Source: QPIN01 sp964472945 | GTDB taxonomy: Bacteria; Pseudomonadota; Gammaproteobacteria; Methylococcales; Methylomonadaceae | Direction of reading: 5' to 3' | Length of the DNA: 9,287 nt | NCBI GenBank assembly: GCA_964472945.1 | Contig: CAYYNM010000135.1 | Coordinates: 1-9,287, forward strand | In this document: positions 5,924 through 9,287 of the stretch, piece after piece | Numbering within the stretch: position 1 is the stretch's first letter | Layout of the letters: each line of letters begins with the position of its first letter | Program-made: the position numbers and the translations under genes | The notes under the pieces: model-generated | What the model was told of the DNA's origin: nothing | The model's database searches: none | The model's input: only the letters and a program-made list of their open reading frames with translations

Positions 5924-8431
5924 ATGCCAAATAGAATTTTTGAGAAAAGTAAACCAAAATCAAATATTACAAGTCTTCCTGCTTTAGGAATGGATAAAAA
6001 GGACTTTGTAGCTGATTTTAAAAGATATTACAGTAATCGCTTAGGCCGTGATGAACATTGCCGGTCTCCACATTATGCATACGAAGCACTTTCTTTAGCC
6101 GTCAGTGATCGACTCATTGAACGTTGGAAAAAAACATACAATACTTATAGAGAAGAAGATTGTAAAAAAGCATTCTATATTTCAATGGAATTTTTGATGG
6201 GTAGAACGCTAAGTAATGCAATGTTAAATCTAGGTATTACTTCTTCCGTAGACCAAGCATTATATGACCTTGGTTTAGACTTAGAAGAATTGATTGATAG
6301 TGAGCCAGATGCAGGGTTGGGTAATGGTGGACTGGGGCGGTTAGCGGCATGTTTTATTGATAGTTGTGCAACTTTACAATTACCTGTTACAGGCTATGGC
6401 CTACGTTATGAATATGGTATGTTCGCCCAAGGTATTGAAAATGGAGAACAAGTGGAAAGGCCTGACCATTGGTTACGTAATGGTAATGTTTGGGAAATTG
6501 AGCGTCCAGAATATACAGTACGCATTAAATTTGGTGGACATACTGAAAAACATACTGATGAGTATGGTAGGGAGAAAATTACTTGGGTCAATACCAATGA
6601 TATTTTAGCCGTACCTTATGATACCCCCATTCCTGGTTATAAAAATGGTACTGTTAATACCTTACGTTTGTGGAAATCAGAAGCGACAGAAGAATTTAAC
6701 CTTCAAGAGTTTAATGCAGGCCAGTACGCAGAGTCAGTTGCAGAAAAAAATACAGCAGAAAATATTACTATGGTGCTATACCCTAATGATGCCAATGAGA
6801 ATGGTAAAGTCTTAAGGTTACAGCAACAATATTTATTAGCCTCTGCAAGTTTACAAGATGTGGTGGCTAACTGGGTTGGGCGTCACGGAACTGATTTTAC
6901 TCACTTTGCTGAAAAGAACTGTTTTCAATTAAATGATACCCACCCTAGTATTTCAATTGCAGAGTTGATGCGACTCTTAATGGATGAACATGACCTAGGT
7001 TGGAATGAAGCTTGGAAAATTACTAGCAATACTATGGCCTACACAAACCATACCTTATTGCCAGAAGCTTTAGAAAAATGGTCTGTTGGTTTAATGCAGC
7101 ATTTATTGCCACGTATTATGGAAATTATTTTTGAAATTAATGCGCATTTTATGGCAGAAGTTTCTGAGCGTTGGCCAGGTGAAACAGATCATTTGAGTAG
7201 AATGTCTATTATTGAAGAAGGTCATGATAAGCAAGTTCGCATGGCTTATTTGGCAATTGTAGGTAGCTTTTCTGTTAATGGAGTGGCTGCTTTACATTCA
7301 AAATTGTTAAAAGAAGGTTTGTTTAATGACTTTTACCAGTTATGGCCTAATAAATTTAATAATAAAACCAATGGTGTTACTCCAAGGCGTTGGTTAGCGG
7401 CTTGCAACCCCGAATTAGCTGAATTAATTACTAAGACAATTGGTGATGCTTGGATAACTGATTTATCTCAACTAGAAAAACTTAAACCACATGCTGAAAA
7501 ACCGGCTTTCAGGAAAAAGTGGTTTGCATTGCAGCAATCAAGTAAACAACGTTTGATTGACTATAAGACAGAAGAATTAGGCCGTGATTTAGGTTTAACG
7601 GTTGATGCCTTGTTTGATGTACAAGTGAAACGAATCCATGAGTACAAACGTCAAATATTAAATGTGCTTCATGTTATTCATTTGTATAACAGAATCAAGA
7701 AAGGGGATACTAAAGGCTGGGTTTCTCGTTGTGTATTGATTGGTGGTAAAGCAGCCCCTGGTTATGCAATGGCTAAGAAAACTATCAAGCTGATTAATAA
7801 TGTTGCTAATGTTATTAATAATGACCCTGAGGTAGGTGATAAACTGAAACTGGTTTTCTTACCTAATTATAGGGTTTCTGCTATGGAAAAAATTTGCCCA
7901 GGTGCAGATTTATCTGAGCAGGTTTCAACAGCTGGAAAAGAAGCATCAGGGACTGGAAATATGAAATTTATGATGAACGGTGCTTTAACTATTGGAACAT
8001 TAGATGGTGCCAATGTTGAAATTCGTGAAGAAGTAGGGGAAGAAAACTTTTTCTTATTTGGCTTAACTGAATCTGAGGTTGAAGAGTTAAGAACACACTA
8101 TAATCCTTGTGCAACTATTGAAGCAGACGAAGATATAAAGGCTGTAATGAAGCTGCTAGAGTGTGGACATTTTAATCAATTTGAGCAAGGTATCTTTGAT
8201 GATATTATTGGTTCACTGAAAAGCTCTGATGATCCCTGGATGACTATTGCCGATTTTCGTAGCTATATAGATGCACAAGAGCGAGTCAGTGAAGCATATA
8301 GAGATAGAGAACATTGGACTAAAATGAGTATATTAAATACTGCAGCAAGTGGTAAATTTTCTACCGATAGAACTATTAGTGAATACGCTGATGACATCTG
8401 GGGACTAACAGCCGTTGATCCTTCTAAATAG
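5924..8431 (+). CDS. glgP: Glycogen/alpha-glucan phosphorylase
   Basis: The enzyme splits alpha-1,4 glucan (glycogen or maltodextrin) with phosphate and releases glucose 1-phosphate, using pyridoxal phosphate. The protein has 835 residues, a full length for family GT35 (E. coli GlgP 815, rabbit muscle 842). The glycine-rich loop EPDAGLGNGGLGRLAACF is at 127-144. QLNDTHPSISIAELMR, TNHTLLPEALEKW and NGVTPRRWL follow. The catalytic segment VKRIHEYKRQ has R570 and K575. SGTGNMKF carries the PLP lysine K681, and DGANVEI follows. These match rabbit R569, K574 and K680 shifted by one. The start ATG has AGCGG eight bases upstream. No other glycogen gene lies beside it, so glycogen and maltodextrin use cannot be separated from context. 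Inverted REP-like copies flank the gene. Confidence 0.97.
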   Translation: MPNRIFEKSKPKSNITSLPALGMDKKDFVADFKRYYSNRLGRDEHCRSPHYAYEALSLAVSDRLIERWKKTYNTYREEDCKKAFYISMEFLMGRTLSNAMLNLGITSSVDQALYDLGLDLEELIDSEPDAGLGNGGLGRLAACFIDSCATLQLPVTGYGLRYEYGMFAQGIENGEQVERPDHWLRNGNVWEIERPEYTVRIKFGGHTEKHTDEYGREKITWVNTNDILAVPYDTPIPGYKNGTVNTLRLWKSEATEEFNLQEFNAGQYAESVAEKNTAENITMVLYPNDANENGKVLRLQQQYLLASASLQDVVANWVGRHGTDFTHFAEKNCFQLNDTHPSISIAELMRLLMDEHDLGWNEAWKITSNTMAYTNHTLLPEALEKWSVGLMQHLLPRIMEIIFEINAHFMAEVSERWPGETDHLSRMSIIEEGHDKQVRMAYLAIVGSFSVNGVAALHSKLLKEGLFNDFYQLWPNKFNNKTNGVTPRRWLAACNPELAELITKTIGDAWITDLSQLEKLKPHAEKPAFRKKWFALQQSSKQRLIDYKTEELGRDLGLTVDALFDVQVKRIHEYKRQILNVLHVIHLYNRIKKGDTKGWVSRCVLIGGKAAPGYAMAKKTIKLINNVANVINNDPEVGDKLKLVFLPNYRVSAMEKICPGADLSEQVSTAGKEASGTGNMKFMMNGALTIGTLDGANVEIREEVGEENFFLFGLTESEVEELRTHYNPCATIEADEDIKAVMKLLECGHFNQFEQGIFDDIIGSLKSSDDPWMTIADFRSYIDAQERVSEAYRDREHWTKMSILNTAASGKFSTDRTISEYADDIWGLTAVDPSK

Positions 8432-8472
8432 GCGATAATTTTAGTCTAATATTTTGGGCAGTGAGACTATAG

Positions 8473-8505
8473 GGTAAACGGCTCTTGCTGGGCTGGGAGT
8501 TTACC
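8473..8505. repeat. Inverted repeat after glgP, possible transcript-end hairpin
   Basis: GGTAAAC (8473-8479) pairs perfectly with GTTTACC (8499-8505), and a small inner stem (8481-8484 with 8490-8493) can form. It lies about 40 bases after the glgP stop. No T run follows, so it is not a standard intrinsic terminator. It could protect the 3' end of glgP mRNA or be a decayed repeat. Confidence 0.4.
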
Positions 8506-8531
8506 AATAAGTTAAGAAATAAATGGTATTT

Positions 8532-8579
8532 TGTAGGAGCGGCTTTAGCCGCGATGTCACGGCTAAAGCTGCTCCTACA
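8532..8579. repeat. REP-like paired palindrome, family 2 (48 bp)
   Basis: The 20-base arms (8532-8551 and 8560-8579) match as inverted repeats with a single mismatch around an 8-base centre. The left arm contains the perfect hairpin GCGGCTTTAGCCGC (8539-8552), and the right arm contains a similar, imperfect one (8559-8572). The outer ends are TGTAG and CTACA. The word GTAGGAGCGGCTTTAGCCGC resembles REP sequences recalled from Pseudomonas and other gammaproteobacteria. As RNA it would fold into a long stable hairpin that could protect the glgP message or hinder read-through into trmL. Confidence 0.85.
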
Positions 8580-8624
8580 TAGATACAAAATTGCAAAACA
8601 TCTTACAAACCATAGTTTATGAAT

Positions 8625-8696
8625 TGTAGAGCGGACTTCAGTCCGCCATAGAGTGAGTATTTATAGGTTAATGTGCGAACTAAAGTCCGCTCTACA
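8625..8696 (+). repeat. REP-like paired palindrome, family 1, copy B
   Basis: The ends TTGTAGAGCGGACTT (8624-8638) and AAGTCCGCTCTACAA (8683-8697) are perfect 15-base inverted repeats. Inside are GCGGACTTCAGTCCGC (8631-8646), with perfect 7-base arms, and GCGAACTAAAGTCCGC (8675-8690), with one mismatch. A 28-base linker separates them. Copy A (5714-5782) is the same element in the other orientation, 3 bases shorter through small linker differences. The element ends 17 bases before the trmL start codon, so its right hairpin would lie just ahead of the trmL ribosome binding site in mRNA. No clear target-site duplication is visible. Confidence 0.85.
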
Positions 8697-8713
8697 AAAA
8701 AGAAGTTATCAGT

Positions 8714-9184
8714 ATGCTTAATATTGTTTTATACCAGCCAGAGATTCCAGCTAATACAGGCAATATTATTAGGCTGTGTGCCAATACTGGTGCACAGTTG
8801 CATTTGATTCACCCCTTAGGGTTTGAGCTAGATGATAAAAAACTTCGTAGAGCTGGGCTTGATTATCATGAGTGGGTAAATGTACATCAATATGCATCAT
8901 TAGCTGACTTTATTGAAAAGTTTCAACCTACACGGCTATTTGCCTTAACGACTAAAGGTACAACTAATTATTCCAGCGTTACCTTTCAGGATGGTGATGC
9001 ATTAATGTTTGGGCCTGAAACCAGAGGGATTCCTGAAGATTTTTTGTATCAGCATGATAAAGCTTTAAAATTATATTTGCCAATGAAAGCCGAAAGCCGA
9101 AGTTTAAACCTTTCAAATACTGTTTCTATTGTACTGTTTGAAGCATGGAAACAGTTAGGCTTTGAAGGGGGAAAGCTAAAATAA
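8714..9184 (+). CDS. trmL: tRNA (cytidine/uridine-34 2'-O)-methyltransferase TrmL
   Basis: TrmL methylates the ribose of the wobble nucleotide in tRNA-Leu isoacceptors (CAA and cmnm5UAA anticodons in E. coli), using SAM. The protein has 156 residues (E. coli 157) and is a minimal SPOUT, trefoil-knot enzyme that works as a dimer. Seen here are the N-terminal EIPANTGNIIRLCANTG (10-26), DKKLRRAGLDYHEW (41-54), and the SAM-binding knot motifs FGPETRGIP (99-107) and SLNLSNTVSIVLFEAW (130-145). AGAAG (8701-8705) sits eight bases ahead of the ATG. The gene stands alone after a repeat-rich spacer. An annotation as another small SpoU-family methylase is the only alternative, and the length and motifs favour TrmL. 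Confidence 0.96.
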   Translation: MLNIVLYQPEIPANTGNIIRLCANTGAQLHLIHPLGFELDDKKLRRAGLDYHEWVNVHQYASLADFIEKFQPTRLFALTTKGTTNYSSVTFQDGDALMFGPETRGIPEDFLYQHDKALKLYLPMKAESRSLNLSNTVSIVLFEAWKQLGFEGGKLK

Positions 9185-9287
9185 GGTAATACCCAACAAA
9201 GAACCCAATGTCATTCGCTTAAACAAAAAAACAATTAAAAAAATAAATAACACTTTAATATCAACCATTTACTAGACATTTTTTTAG

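Larger units (their letters stand above)
8432..8713. other. glgP-trmL intergenic spacer (282 bp), packed with inverted repeats
   Basis: No gene is seen on either strand. In order it holds a short inverted repeat (TAGTCT 8442-8447 with AGACTA 8464-8469), a second inverted repeat (8473-8505), a 48-bp palindromic element (8532-8579) and a 72-bp element (8625-8696). No convincing promoter for trmL was found: TTGCAA (8591-8596) has no good partner at the right distance. trmL may be read from glgP or from a promoter I cannot recognise. Confidence 0.7.

Noticed and set aside
6357..6815. Several short open frames on both strands inside glgP
   Set aside because: All overlap strongly conserved phosphorylase sequence in other frames.
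8473..8505. Rho-independent terminator of glgP
   Set aside because: The stem is interrupted and followed by AATAAGTTAAG with no T run, so I list it only as an inverted repeat.
5714..8696. A composite transposon carrying glgP between inverted repeats
   Set aside because: There is no transposase and no target-site duplication. The phosphorylase looks like the neighbouring genes in base composition by eye. Scattered REP-like copies in spacers explain the arrangement better.
9185..9287. A further gene or terminator after trmL
   Set aside because: The 103 bases are AT-rich. They hold only a 14-codon minus-strand frame and no GC-rich stem with a T run. The window ends too soon to say more.
1..9287. 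A previously undescribed multi-gene system
   Set aside because: All six genes belong to well-known families, and every stretch between them is a short spacer, a repeat or the assembly gap. Only the repeat families and the glgP operator candidate go beyond routine annotation.

Overview
The window is AT-rich chromosomal DNA from a gammaproteobacterium. The evidence is the pair cmoA/cmoB, which is typical of that class, together with rimO, secA and trmL whose protein sequences resemble their Escherichia coli counterparts over most of their length. The REP-like palindromes ending in GTAG also fit that class. I cannot name the genus. All genes lie on the + strand, and this is mostly housekeeping DNA. 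I found no defence island, prophage, CRISPR array or RNA gene, and no new multi-gene system.

Layout: (1) 1-1260 holds the 3' end of cmoA overlapping a complete cmoB. Together these make the 5-oxyacetic acid modification of uridine 34 in tRNA. (2) 1348-2813 is rimO, the ribosomal protein S12 methylthiotransferase. It is interrupted by 100 Ns, but exactly the same 55 bases lie on both sides of the gap. Collapsing them restores one intact 436-residue frame, so the break is an assembly artefact and not a mutation. (3) 2896-5634 is a complete secA with its own likely promoter and no secM-like arrest peptide ahead of it. (4) 5924-8431 is a complete glycogen/alpha-glucan phosphorylase. A 22-bp palindrome lies exactly across its probable -35 box and spacer, which looks like an operator. 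(5) 8714-9184 is trmL, a 2'-O-methyltransferase for the tRNA wobble base. The last 103 bp show no gene.

The least ordinary part is non-coding. The two spacers around glgP (289 and 282 bp) carry two copies of one roughly 70-bp element in opposite orientations. The second spacer also holds a 48-bp element of a related but different family. All three consist of two inverted hairpins with GTAG at both outer ends, which is the layout of paired REP sequences (BIMEs) moved by RAYT transposases. No RAYT gene is in the window.

Functionally, cmoA, cmoB, rimO and trmL all tune decoding (tRNA position 34 or the S12 decoding loop). secA drives protein export and glgP mobilises stored glucan. The spacing and separate candidate promoters suggest that rimO, secA and glgP are separate transcription units, and that only cmoA-cmoB are translationally coupled.
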